Origin: Pseudomonadota bacterium
Lineage (GTDB): Bacteria > Pseudomonadota > Alphaproteobacteria > Rhizobiales > Rhizobiaceae
Assembly: GCA_023451915.1 (NCBI GenBank)
Contig: JAEXXS010000243.1
Span: forward strand, 1 to 7,860
Direction of reading: 5' to 3'
Length of the DNA stretch: 7,860 nt
The notes under the pieces were generated by a model. That model was given only the letters and a program-made list of their open reading frames with translations, did not search any database and was not told the DNA's origin. Both the position numbers and the translations under genes were made by a program. The first letter of the stretch is position 1. Each line of letters opens with the position of its first letter. Positions 1 to 7,213 of this stretch are shown piece by piece.

Positions 1-2
1 CG

Positions 3-683
3 CGCACTGCTTTTCCGGGAGCCACCCTTGGCGGTGGCATGCTAAGCTATTTCACGGAATTGAACCGTAAGCGCGTGCCGGGCGCTCTGATCGATTTTGT
101 GACGCATTGCACCAATCCAATCGTGCATGCCGCAGACGATCTCAGCGTCATGCAGACATTGGAGGCCCTACCCTTCATTACACGTTCGGTGCGCGGCATT
201 TATGGCGACAAACCCTACCGCATCGGCCCATCGACCATTCCCATGCGTCAGAACCCCTATGGGAGCAGGACGATGGACAACCCCGATGGCAAACGCATCC
301 CCATGGCCAATCGCGATCCACGCCACAATGGCAAATTCGCGGAAGCTTTCGCCTTTGCCTATGCAGCGCAGGTGCTGGACGCCAATCTCGACTGCCTGAT
401 CCTATCTGGATTAACCGGCCCTTTCGGGCTGATCGCGCATGGCAATCAACCGGTGCCCGAGGGCCAAACGCGCCCGATTTTCAACAGCGTAAAAGCCTTG
501 TCCGCACTGGCCGGAAAAGAATGGCGCGCCTATCGTTCTTCCCGCCCGGCCCAAGTTCTTGCCTTCGCGGTGGGAAGTGAACTCTGGCTCGTGAATATCA
601 CGCCAGAAGAGCAGAGCGTCAGCATGGAAGATAAAAAAGCGTTTTCGCTCGCGCCCTATAGCGTTCTGTCGATACCGCTTTAA
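3..683 (+). CDS. D-apionate lactonase-like protein, C-terminal part (5' end outside window)
   Basis: The frame is open from the first complete codon at position 3 to the TAA at 681-683, giving 226 residues. The internal ATG at 39 is not the start: upstream codons read AFPGATLGGG and join smoothly to MLSYFTELNRKR, as in a larger TIM-barrel-like enzyme. Conserved-looking blocks follow: VHAADDLSVMQTLEALP, then PYRIGPSTIPMRQNPYG, then LSGLTGPFGLI. The last 50 residues (ELWLVNITPEEQSVSM onward) look like a small beta domain of the kind that ends glycosidase-like proteins. From memory this pattern fits D-apionate lactonase (ApnL), which opens apionolactone to D-apionate in apiose catabolism; I could not align it. 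No membrane segment or signal is visible in the part present. The gene converges on the minus-strand operon, so it is probably transcribed separately. The class (large carbohydrate-active enzyme, C-terminal end) is safer than the exact reaction. Confidence 0.55.
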   Translation, partial: RTAFPGATLGGGMLSYFTELNRKRVPGALIDFVTHCTNPIVHAADDLSVMQTLEALPFITRSVRGIYGDKPYRIGPSTIPMRQNPYGSRTMDNPDGKRIPMANRDPRHNGKFAEAFAFAYAAQVLDANLDCLILSGLTGPFGLIAHGNQPVPEGQTRPIFNSVKALSALAGKEWRAYRSSRPAQVLAFAVGSELWLVNITPEEQSVSMEDKKAFSLAPYSVLSIPL

Positions 684-704
684 GTGTAAGCGCCGAGAGC
701 AATG

Positions 705-733
705 GATACGCGCCTTCCTGCCGGTCGCGTATC
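705..733. terminator. Possible bidirectional terminator hairpin between convergent genes
   Basis: The arms GATACGCG (705-712) and CGCGTATC (726-733) are perfect reverse complements around a 13-base loop. The hairpin fills much of the 60-base gap between the two converging genes, where a shared terminator is expected. There is no good U-tract on either side: the plus strand continues TTCAAAA and the minus strand CATTGC. It could be a weak or Rho-assisted terminator, or an RNA-processing stem. Confidence 0.4.
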
Positions 734-743
734 TTCAAAATGT

Positions 744-2471
744 TCAGCGCCGCTTGGCGGGATGCGCCGCCAAAATGACGTTGTGCCGCTTGGCGAGTTC
801 AGCGGTTACCGCTTCAATTTCCTCAGACTTGCGGGCTTCGTCCCAACCCAGTTCCAGCGCCAGAATATCCGCAATCGCAGCCAGATTATCGGCGGTCAGC
901 GCGCCATCAATGGCAAGCGTTGTGCGGCGCAGCACAACATCAGCGAGATGGACCACCAGTTCATTGCGTGCGATCCAGGCGATTTCGGCGCGGCTCACCG
1001 TATCGGTTTCAGGCAAATAGGTGACGCCAACTTTTGCCTCATCGCGAATGATCGGGGCCGCTGTCGTGCCGTAACGCTTAAACAACAGCTCGACACGCGC
1101 AGCTTCAAGGCCCGTTGCAGCTGCCTGTTTTGCGACCCACACGCTCCGCGCATTGTCATCTGTCGGGTAATCCTTACCGCCGCCGATTGCGAGATTGCGC
1201 GTCGAGCGGATGCGCGTGCACTGCAACCGTTGCAGAACTGTGTCGGTAACCTCTTCGGCAAATCCTCGGAACGTCGTCCATTTGCCGCCGACCAGTGAAA
1301 TGATTGCGAATGGACGCGCCGCATCGGGCTCAATCACCGGCGCCGAGTGATCACGGCTGATCAGCCCCGGTTCTGAGGCATTGGAAGCAGGCAGGGGGCG
1401 AATGCCGCTATAGGTGTAGACAATCTGATTGCGGTCGAACTGCAGTTTCGGCAGCAGCGAACGCAGGCTTTCAATGAAATAATCCGTTTCATCGTCCTCG
1501 CAGCGCACAGTGTCTGGATCATCGGACGGAATATCGGTCGAACCGACCAGTGCAAGACCGTGATAGTCGTAGACAAGACAGATACGACCGTCATCAGCCT
1601 CGAAATAAATCATCCTTCCATCAAGGCTTTTCACCAGTTCAGGATGGTCGATCAGAATATGGGATCCCTTGGTGCCGCCAATCATCTTGGTGGGATTACC
1701 GAGCGCTGAATTCACCCGGTCGATCCACGGGCCCGCAGCGTTGATGACAATCTTCGGCCTGACTGAGAACGCCGCGCCATCTGGACCTTCAAAGCTGATT
1801 GCGCCGTCACCGGCATTTACCAATGCTGTGAAATTCGCAGCTGCACTTTTTGCATTGGCCTGAAGTCCGTCACTGACAAGTTCATAGACCAGCCGCTCGG
1901 GTCGGCTGACCTTGGCGTCATGATAGATACCACCGGCGACAATCGCTGGTGTTATATAGGGCATTTCCTTTGTTGCAGTCTTCTTCAGGAGAAAACGGTG
2001 GCGCGGCATGACGCGCTCACGTGCGCCGAAATAATCATAGAGGCCAAGGCCGATCTTGATCAATACAGCGCCACGACTGCGCGGCGCAGTTGTGGAACCG
2101 AATAGTGTCCGCAAGGCCGCGGTGATACCTTTGGTCCACGAGAAAACGGGAATAAACGTCGGCAGCGGTTCGACATTATGCGGCGCGTTTTTTAAAAGCA
2201 GATTTCGTTCTAGGGTGGATTGAGCCACCAGACCGAATTCCCCCGTTTCCAGATATTTCAAACCACCATGGATCAGCCGCGACGGTGCGGCACTGGTGCC
2301 CGATCCGAAATCGCCTTTATCTACGATAAGACAATTCACGCCTTGCTCGCACAAATCCCGGTACAGCCCCGCACCGTTGATGCCCGCGCCGAGAATAAGG
2401 ACGTCCACGCCGTCCGCTTCCAGTTGCGCGATGCGGTTTTTCATTTCGGCAGGGCCTACGAAACTGTTCAT
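744..2471 (-). CDS. FAD-dependent polyol-phosphate dehydrogenase, GlpD/EryB family
   Basis: The product has 575 residues. It starts with an FAD-binding Rossmann motif GAGINGAG (28-35), followed by the family signature GTSAAPSRLIHGGLKYLE (59-75). Further family blocks are VINAAGPW (242-249), STDIP (311-315), YSGIRPL (354-360), GGKWTTFR (395-402), and a C-terminal DAO_C-like domain with NELVVHLADVVLRRT (503-517). Family members oxidise glycerol-3-phosphate or, in EryB, erythritol-4-phosphate, and pass electrons through FAD to quinone at the inner membrane. By eye, E. coli GlpD active-site residues His50, Arg317 and Lys354 correspond to His68, Arg358 and Lys397 here, while Arg54 appears as Lys72. 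The protein is about 70 residues longer than E. coli GlpD (501). I chose the ATG at 2469-2471; an in-frame TTG at 2510 would add 13 unlikely residues, and neither start has a strong ribosome binding site. It is the last gene of the operon, 57 bases after the kinase, and presumably oxidises the kinase product. The substrate is not determined. Confidence 0.85.
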   Translation of the reverse strand: MNSFVGPAEMKNRIAQLEADGVDVLILGAGINGAGLYRDLCEQGVNCLIVDKGDFGSGTSAAPSRLIHGGLKYLETGEFGLVAQSTLERNLLLKNAPHNVEPLPTFIPVFSWTKGITAALRTLFGSTTAPRSRGAVLIKIGLGLYDYFGARERVMPRHRFLLKKTATKEMPYITPAIVAGGIYHDAKVSRPERLVYELVSDGLQANAKSAAANFTALVNAGDGAISFEGPDGAAFSVRPKIVINAAGPWIDRVNSALGNPTKMIGGTKGSHILIDHPELVKSLDGRMIYFEADDGRICLVYDYHGLALVGSTDIPSDDPDTVRCEDDETDYFIESLRSLLPKLQFDRNQIVYTYSGIRPLPASNASEPGLISRDHSAPVIEPDAARPFAIISLVGGKWTTFRGFAEEVTDTVLQRLQCTRIRSTRNLAIGGGKDYPTDDNARSVWVAKQAAATGLEAARVELLFKRYGTTAAPIIRDEAKVGVTYLPETDTVSRAEIAWIARNELVVHLADVVLRRTTLAIDGALTADNLAAIADILALELGWDEARKSEEIEAVTAELAKRHNVILAAHPAKRR

Positions 2472-2528
2472 ATCACCGTCTTTACATCTGTTGTCTGCGC
2501 AACCGCGCAATAGGCATTCGTTCTGTCG

Positions 2529-4043
2529 TCAATCCGAAAGAGCTTCAATTTTCGGCCATAACGGGCCAAGCGCCGAGGCAATTTCCCTGAACAGCGCGAA
2601 GCGCTTTTCATACTGCGCGCTGCGCTCCGCATCTGGAATATAAGTGCAGCCGATCGCATCGAGATCGCGCGGATCGCTATAAACGTCGGCAAAGACACCA
2701 GCGCCTTTGCCTGCGCAAAGCGCTGCGCCCCAGGCCGCCGCCTCATCCGTCTCGGTGACGGTTACCGGCATGCCAAGCACATTGGCAAACATTTGCGCAA
2801 AGGCCGGGCTGCGCGATACGCCCCCGGTCAACCGCGCCGCGGAAATGGCGAACCCTTCCTTGAGGTGATCGACATGGATGCGGTGATTGAAGGCAATGCC
2901 TTCCCAGACCGCGCGCAGCATATCGCCGCGTTCCTGCCAGCCACGCAGACCGAAGAACGCGCCGCTCGCTATGGCGCCATAAGGCGAACCAAAGAGATAG
3001 GGATGGAACAATGCTGTCGAGGGCTTGGCCAGCGCAGCATCTATTTCCGGGCGCAACATGTCGTGGATCGAGCGGCCGGTTTCTTCCGACACGCGCCGCT
3101 CGGATGGGCAGAGCTTGTCGAGAAACCAGTCGTAATTCGCCGTTGATGCCGGCGAGATCGACATGTTGTTCCACTCCCCCGGCGCGATGCCGTTGCGGCA
3201 AAACCAGCTTGGATTTACACGCGGTTCAGCGGATAGGGTCTCGTTGATCGAATAGGTGCCCGCGACCACCGCCACCGTGCCGATCTTCAACCCGCCGACG
3301 CCGAGCGCCGATGCCGTAACATCGTGCAAACCGCCGACTACCGGCGTTCCGGCAACAAGACCGGTGCGCGCCGCACAAACGGCAGAAACACCACCCACGA
3401 TCTCGTCCGAACGCGACATGGGCGGCAAAGCGTTCCAAAGATCTTCCAGTCCGAACAAGGCAAGCGCGTCGCGCGAATAATCCTGCGTTTGCACATCGGT
3501 GAAGGAGGTGGACGCTTCCGTGCGATCCGTTCCGACCTCGCCGGTCAGACAGAAACGTAGCCAGTCCTTGCAGGCGATGACATGCGCGATACGACTGAAG
3601 CGCTCAGGCTCATTTTCTTTCACCCAGGCGAGAATGGCTGAAGGTGCGGAGGCATGGGGCAATTGCCCGGTAATGGCGATGGACTGTTCTGCGACCGGAC
3701 CGTTCACCCAGTTTTCCGCAATATCGACGGCCCGGCTATCCAGCGACAGAATCCCCGCACCGAGCGGGCGGCGTTCACTGTCAAGCATATAGACACCGTC
3801 GCCATGCGCGGTAGTGGCGATGGCCAGAATATCGGAAGCAGGCCTGCCGCTCGTCGAAATCGCTTCGGCAATCGCATCCGCCGTGGCATTCCAGAATTCG
3901 TCCATGTCCCGCTCGACATGGCGGGGATGCGGAAAGGACTGGGCGACACGGCGACGCGCGACCGACAGCGTCCTGCCGTCAATGTCGAACAATACGGCTT
4001 TCGTGACAGTCAGTCCGCTATCGATTCCCAACAGGCAGGGCAT
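2529..4043 (-). CDS. FGGY-family carbohydrate kinase, L-xylulose/polyol kinase-like
   Basis: This is a complete 504-residue FGGY kinase of usual length for the family, which transfers the ATP gamma-phosphate to a sugar or polyol in the cytoplasm. The N-terminal phosphate-binding motif is GIDSGLTVTKAVLFD (6-20). ERDMDEFW (44-51) and ILSLDSRA (98-105) follow. The likely catalytic base is Asp241 in GGLHDVTASALGVG, with the second-domain block GTYSINE (262-268) and the C-terminal nucleotide-binding stretch TGGVSRSPAFAQMFANVLG (406-424). The overall pattern (ERDMxEfW, ILSxDxRA, PERFsrI...KDWLRFCLTGEVG) resembles E. coli LyxK more than GlpK, whose GTTSSR motif is absent. EryA-type erythritol kinases are related and remain possible. 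An AGGA (4053-4056, minus strand) lies 9 bases before the ATG. It sits between the DeoR regulator (58 bases upstream) and the dehydrogenase, so its product is probably the polyol phosphate oxidised next. Substrate identity is inference only. Confidence 0.85.
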   Translation of the reverse strand: MPCLLGIDSGLTVTKAVLFDIDGRTLSVARRRVAQSFPHPRHVERDMDEFWNATADAIAEAISTSGRPASDILAIATTAHGDGVYMLDSERRPLGAGILSLDSRAVDIAENWVNGPVAEQSIAITGQLPHASAPSAILAWVKENEPERFSRIAHVIACKDWLRFCLTGEVGTDRTEASTSFTDVQTQDYSRDALALFGLEDLWNALPPMSRSDEIVGGVSAVCAARTGLVAGTPVVGGLHDVTASALGVGGLKIGTVAVVAGTYSINETLSAEPRVNPSWFCRNGIAPGEWNNMSISPASTANYDWFLDKLCPSERRVSEETGRSIHDMLRPEIDAALAKPSTALFHPYLFGSPYGAIASGAFFGLRGWQERGDMLRAVWEGIAFNHRIHVDHLKEGFAISAARLTGGVSRSPAFAQMFANVLGMPVTVTETDEAAAWGAALCAGKGAGVFADVYSDPRDLDAIGCTYIPDAERSAQYEKRFALFREIASALGPLWPKIEALSD

Positions 4044-4101
4044 GGATCGTATTCCTGGTATGTAACTGCGGGTTCAGCGAAGCGCGTTCGCCGCGATTTT
4101 G

Positions 4102-4950
4102 TTATTCTTTCTGACCGCCTGAACGGGCGATGACGACATTGATGGCCTGTGACTGCATATGTTCGATATGCGCCTCGGGTGTATTTTCATCGACGATGAC
4201 CACATCGAAATCGCTCAGGGCACCGAAATTGTGCAAAGCGCGCCGTTCGAATTTTGTGTGATCGGCCAGAAGAACACTTTTTGCCGCGCATTCGCGCATG
4301 GCTCTTTTGGTTTCAACCATTTCGGTCGATTGATGGAACAGCAGATCGTCGGTGATCGCGGCGATCGAAATGAACGCCACATCGGCACGCAGACGACGGA
4401 TTTCATGGATTGTCATGCCGCCGACAAAGGCATTGCACCAGTTATAAAGCTGCCCACCCAGACCGATCAGCGTGATATCCTGCATATCGCGAACTTCGTT
4501 CATCAGGATCAGCGAATTGGTGATAATGGTCAATGGCGTCTTGGCCTGAAGATGCGGCACCATTTGCAGAACGGTGGTCGAGTCATCCAGAAAAATGGCT
4601 TGCCCCGGTTCGACAAATTGCATCGCTGCTTCGGCGATCAGTTTCTTTTCTTCCGACTGCCGCGACACGCGATAGAGATCGCTTGCTTCGATCAGGCTGG
4701 TAGGTGCAGCGGAAACGACACCGCGCGTCTTGCGAAAAAGCCCCCGGCTGACAAGTTCATCGACATCACGATGCGCCGTCATCAGGCTGATGCCGAAACG
4801 CTCCGTCAAATCTTCAATCCGCATCGACCCTTCGGCCATTACGGTCTCCGCAATCTGCTGGCGGCGAACCAGCTGACGCGCATGCCGACTGTCGTTCGGC
4901 ACTTGATCTGTCATCAAATTGTCTATGCTTGCCTTATTGCTCACCGTCAT
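4102..4950 (-). CDS. DeoR-family transcriptional regulator
   Basis: The product has 282 residues. An N-terminal DeoR-type winged helix-turn-helix lies at about 28-82 (RRQQIAETVMAEGSMRIEDLTERF, then MTAHRDVDELVSRGLFRKTRGV). The C-terminal DeoR sensor domain contains FLDDSTTVLQMVPHL, ITNSL, LIGLGGQLYNWCNAFVGG, DVAFISIAAI and the closing SVLLADHTKFERRAL. Proteins of this family usually repress sugar-catabolic operons and are released by a phosphorylated sugar intermediate bound in the C-terminal domain. Here the usual DxGTT of the sensor reads DDSTT, with Ser for Gly. The protein carries about 20 more N-terminal residues than typical members; an internal ATG at 4914 would remove 12 of them but has no clear ribosome binding site, whereas GGATGG lies close before 4950. 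It sits between the transporter and enzyme genes, suggesting it controls its own operon. It is not the SorC-type EryD that controls Brucella erythritol genes. Confidence 0.9.
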   Translation of the reverse strand: MTVSNKASIDNLMTDQVPNDSRHARQLVRRQQIAETVMAEGSMRIEDLTERFGISLMTAHRDVDELVSRGLFRKTRGVVSAAPTSLIEASDLYRVSRQSEEKKLIAEAAMQFVEPGQAIFLDDSTTVLQMVPHLQAKTPLTIITNSLILMNEVRDMQDITLIGLGGQLYNWCNAFVGGMTIHEIRRLRADVAFISIAAITDDLLFHQSTEMVETKRAMRECAAKSVLLADHTKFERRALHNFGALSDFDVVIVDENTPEAHIEHMQSQAINVVIARSGGQKE

Positions 4951-4980
4951 GCTGCCATCCGTACCCAGCCATTATTTCGT

Positions 4981-4991
4981 TGTCACTGACA
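4981..4991. promoter_or_regulatory. Small palindrome upstream of the regulator gene, possible operator
   Basis: TGTCACTGACA is a perfect 11-base palindrome with one central base. It is centred about 36 bases before the DeoR start codon and flanked by two GTTGT copies (4979-4983 and 4994-4998). The position would suit autoregulation by the DeoR protein. A short palindrome like this occurs by chance fairly often, and no clear -35/-10 promoter was recognised nearby. Confidence 0.2.
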
Positions 4992-5031
4992 GGTTGTGGC
5001 GGACTACGCCAGACAAAAAGGGGAACGATAA

Positions 5032-5062
5032 CTGGAGCGCCGGTAAGAAACCGGCGCTCCAG
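5032..5062 (-). terminator. Perfect 13-bp intercistronic stem-loop after the binding-protein gene
   Basis: CTGGAGCGCCGGT (5032-5044) and ACCGGCGCTCCAG (5050-5062) are exact reverse complements around a 5-base loop, 9 bases beyond the binding-protein stop codon in the direction of transcription. The stem is GC-rich and should be very stable. The minus strand continues TTATCGTTCCCCTTTTT, so a T-run exists but begins about 12 bases beyond the stem. The hairpin could be an inefficient terminator or a 3'-end stabiliser. Either would give more binding protein than regulator, kinase and dehydrogenase, which is common for ABC importer operons. Confidence 0.75.
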
Positions 5063-5071
5063 CCTATGCTC

Positions 5072-6019
5072 TTACTGCTCGAGAACGAACGGAGCCGTGT
5101 ACTTGTCGACGTTATCCTTGGTGATCAGGAAGCAATCGAAAAGCTGCTTTTCTTGATCAACACCGGTCTTGCCGGTCTTGATGAAGCTATCAGCCTGCTT
5201 GACGGCAGCTTCCGAGAAAATGGCAACAGGCTGCAGAACGGTGTACTGAAGCTCACCGGCCTTGATCGCCGCGACCGCATCCGGCGAACCGTCGAAACCG
5301 CCGACCTTGACCTGTTCCAGCTTGCCAGCCTTCTTAAGAGCAGCGATTGCACCAAGAGCCATTTCGTCGTTACCGGAGATGACACCGACGATATCGGGAT
5401 TGGCCTGCAACAGTGCCTGCATCTTGTCGTGGCCCTGGGTCCGGTTCCAGTTGGCAACGTCCTTACCGGCCTTCACCAAATCCGGATACTGCGACAGGAC
5501 CGTTTCGTAACCATTCGAGCGGGTTGCCGCATTGTTGTCCGATGGCGCACCGAACAATTCGACATATTTGCCCTTGTCGCCAACGCTTTCAACCCACTGG
5601 GTTGCGCCGATTGCAGCGCCCTGCGCATTGTTGGAGACGAGCTGTGCCTTGGCAAGACCTTCCTGGTTGATTTCGGCATTGACGAGGAATACCGGAATGC
5701 CTGCTGCGACGGCGCGCTTGACCGCACCAACCGAGCCGTCGGCATTGGCCGGATCAAGAATGATCGCAACCGACTTGTTGGTGATCGCAGTGTCGATCAG
5801 ATTGCTTTCAGTGTTGGTGTCGCCCTTGTGACCGCCAACGACAGCCGAATAGCCCAGGCCTTCAGCGGTCTTCTTGGCGATTTCACCTTCGGTGTACCAA
5901 TATGGGTTCGAAGGGTCGTTGACGATGATCGTCATCAGACCTTCAGCCCAGGCAGCGCTGGCGATAAGCGGCAGTGCCGCTGCAGCAGCGAACAGAACGC
6001 GCATACCCTTCTTAAACAT
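5072..6019 (-). CDS. Periplasmic sugar/polyol-binding protein of an ABC importer, RbsB-type
   Basis: The product has 315 residues. A Sec signal peptide occupies residues 1-25 (KKGMR, a hydrophobic alanine/leucine core, then AWA before Glu26), so it acts in the periplasm. The rest is a Peripla_BP_4/RbsB fold. By eye, E. coli RbsB ribose-contact positions map to Tyr40 and Trp41 (NPYW for NPFF), Arg167, Trp191 (for Phe164), Asn217 (GNDEMALGA), Asp243 (GFDG) and Gln263. The Asp89-Arg90 pair of RbsB appears as Asn114-Ala115, so the pocket is not a plain D-ribose site. A strong ribosome binding site GGGAG (6026-6030) lies 6 bases before the ATG. The gene follows the permease gene by 152 bases and is followed by a strong stem-loop, consistent with independent high expression. 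Automatic pipelines would probably call it D-ribose-binding; a small polyol, D-apiose or another pentose is equally plausible. Confidence 0.9.
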   Translation of the reverse strand: MFKKGMRVLFAAAAALPLIASAAWAEGLMTIIVNDPSNPYWYTEGEIAKKTAEGLGYSAVVGGHKGDTNTESNLIDTAITNKSVAIILDPANADGSVGAVKRAVAAGIPVFLVNAEINQEGLAKAQLVSNNAQGAAIGATQWVESVGDKGKYVELFGAPSDNNAATRSNGYETVLSQYPDLVKAGKDVANWNRTQGHDKMQALLQANPDIVGVISGNDEMALGAIAALKKAGKLEQVKVGGFDGSPDAVAAIKAGELQYTVLQPVAIFSEAAVKQADSFIKTGKTGVDQEKQLFDCFLITKDNVDKYTAPFVLEQ

Positions 6020-6172
6020 GTTTCACTCCCGTAACATTTTTGTTTGTGTTGTGCCGGTTGCCCGGCGGGTATCATTTCCATTGGGCGAGGCTTTTGAGGT
6101 TGTTCGCCGTCTTGGAACCTTTCGATACGCCCTTGGAATACGGCCCATCCGAAATCGGACCTGGCCCTGTTC
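6020..6172 (-). other. Untranslated gap between permease and binding-protein genes with small inverted repeats
   Basis: This gap contains no convincing coding frame. It holds an interrupted hairpin at 6142-6166 (GGCC, TCCGA, AA, TCGGA, GGCC) shortly after the permease stop, and a small stem GCCGG/CCGGC at 6053-6066, about 35 bases before the binding-protein start. No confident promoter was recognised. The length is unusual for an operon-internal gap and could hold an RNA-processing site or a secondary promoter that uncouples binding-protein expression from the permease. Confidence 0.4.
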
Positions 6173-7213
6173 CTATCGTCGGGAGTATTGAATGCTGTTG
6201 AGCAGAACCGCGAGCACGATCACCGCGCCGGTGAAGACGGTTTGCCAATAGGAGGATACGCCGATGATCACCAGACCATCGGAGAGGAAGCCTATGACGA
6301 AGGCGCCGAGCAGCGTACCCTGAATGGTGCCGCGTCCGCCTGTCAGCGCCGCGCCGCCGATGACGACCGCTGCGATTGCGGTCAGTTCATATGTCGTACC
6401 GGCGGTCGGACCGGCAGAGGTCAGCTGCGACGACAGGACCAGACCGGCAATTGCGGCACAAATGCCCGAAATCACATAAACGGAGATCTTGACCCTCTTG
6501 ACCGGAACACCCGAAAGCTCAGCAGCGCGCTCATTACCGCCCGAAGCATAGAGCCAGCGACCGAACGCGGTGCGATTGAGAACGATGGCGCAGATGATCG
6601 CCAGCACAGCTAGAACCAGAACGCCAATCGGAACGCCGAAAAGCGTGTTGAATCCGAGCCAATCAAAACCGGTATTCCCCAGTTCCGGGCGGCCACCGAG
6701 ATTGTTGTAGGTCAGACCATTTGTCATCAACAAGGCGACACCACGTGCGCAATAGAGCACGCCGAGTGTGGCCACGAAAGCTGGAACCCGCAGATAGGCA
6801 ATCAGCACGCCATTGACAGCGCCCACAAACGCACCCAGTGCACAGGTGATGATGACCACGGCCCAGACCGGGAAATATAGGATGATCCCGAATTCCTGCA
6901 GCGTCACGCCCTGCATCAGGAAACCCGCAACGACACCCGCCAGCCCCAATGTGGATCCGACAGAAAGCTCGATGCCGCCATTCAGGATCACCAGCAACAT
7001 GCCGATTGCCAGCAACCCGAAAATGGCCACATGCGAAGACATGATGAGGAAATTGTCGACCGTGAAATAATAGGGCGACAGGAACGAAAAGGCAGCGATG
7101 ATTGCGATCAGGGCAAAAAATGCACGACCTTCGAGCAGCAGATGCACGATATTGGGTTTCCGCTTTGCCCCGCCTGGGGTTGCCGCTTTGTCTTTTGTGC
7201 TCGTGACTGACAT
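6173..7213 (-). CDS. Sugar ABC-transporter permease, RbsC/AraH family
   Basis: This is a complete 346-residue inner-membrane protein, typical in length for the BPD_transp_2 family. After a charged N-terminus (1-30), hydrophobic segments lie near 32-49, 62-79, 86-101, 112-138, 145-163, 193-213, 243-262, 275-292, 298-315 and 322-339. Family hallmarks are GGIELSVGSTLGL (79-91), YLRVPAFVATLG (140-151), the cytoplasmic loop YASGGNERAAELSGVPV (222-238) that contacts the ATPase, and GGAALTGGRGTIQGTLLGA (286-304). It forms the membrane pore that receives substrate from the binding protein encoded downstream. A GGAGC (7223-7227) lies 9 bases before the ATG. It starts 114 bases after the ATPase gene. 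The transported sugar cannot be read from this protein. Confidence 0.93.
   Translation of the reverse strand: MSVTSTKDKAATPGGAKRKPNIVHLLLEGRAFFALIAIIAAFSFLSPYYFTVDNFLIMSSHVAIFGLLAIGMLLVILNGGIELSVGSTLGLAGVVAGFLMQGVTLQEFGIILYFPVWAVVIITCALGAFVGAVNGVLIAYLRVPAFVATLGVLYCARGVALLMTNGLTYNNLGGRPELGNTGFDWLGFNTLFGVPIGVLVLAVLAIICAIVLNRTAFGRWLYASGGNERAAELSGVPVKRVKISVYVISGICAAIAGLVLSSQLTSAGPTAGTTYELTAIAAVVIGGAALTGGRGTIQGTLLGAFVIGFLSDGLVIIGVSSYWQTVFTGAVIVLAVLLNSIQYSRR

Noticed and set aside
39..683. Treating the first plus-strand gene as a complete 214-residue protein starting at position 39
   Set aside because: The frame is open to the window's left edge and the residues before the Met continue the same protein, so this is a truncated view of a longer gene.
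702..1298. Plus-strand open frame (198 codons) opposite the 3' end of the dehydrogenase gene
   Set aside because: It overlaps the conserved C-terminal domain of the dehydrogenase on the other strand and begins inside the hairpin region; no domain is recognised.
2496..2509. Small inverted repeat TGCGC/GCGCA between kinase and dehydrogenase genes
   Set aside because: Only 5 bp with no T-run; too short in GC-rich sequence to claim as a functional element.
744..4950. Assignment as a glycerol operon (glpR-glpK-glpD)
   Set aside because: The regulator and dehydrogenase would fit, but the kinase lacks the GlpK-type motif and resembles LyxK, and glycerol does not normally use an RbsABC-type importer.
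4159..4989. Plus-strand open frame (276 codons) opposite the DeoR gene
   Set aside because: Antisense shadow of a clear DeoR regulator; the translation is rich in His, Arg, Gln and Cys without family motifs.
4919..6034. Long plus-strand open frame (371 codons) opposite the binding-protein gene
   Set aside because: It is antisense to a well-supported gene with signal peptide and family motifs, its translation shows no recognisable domain, and no ribosome binding site was seen. It reflects codon bias on the other strand.
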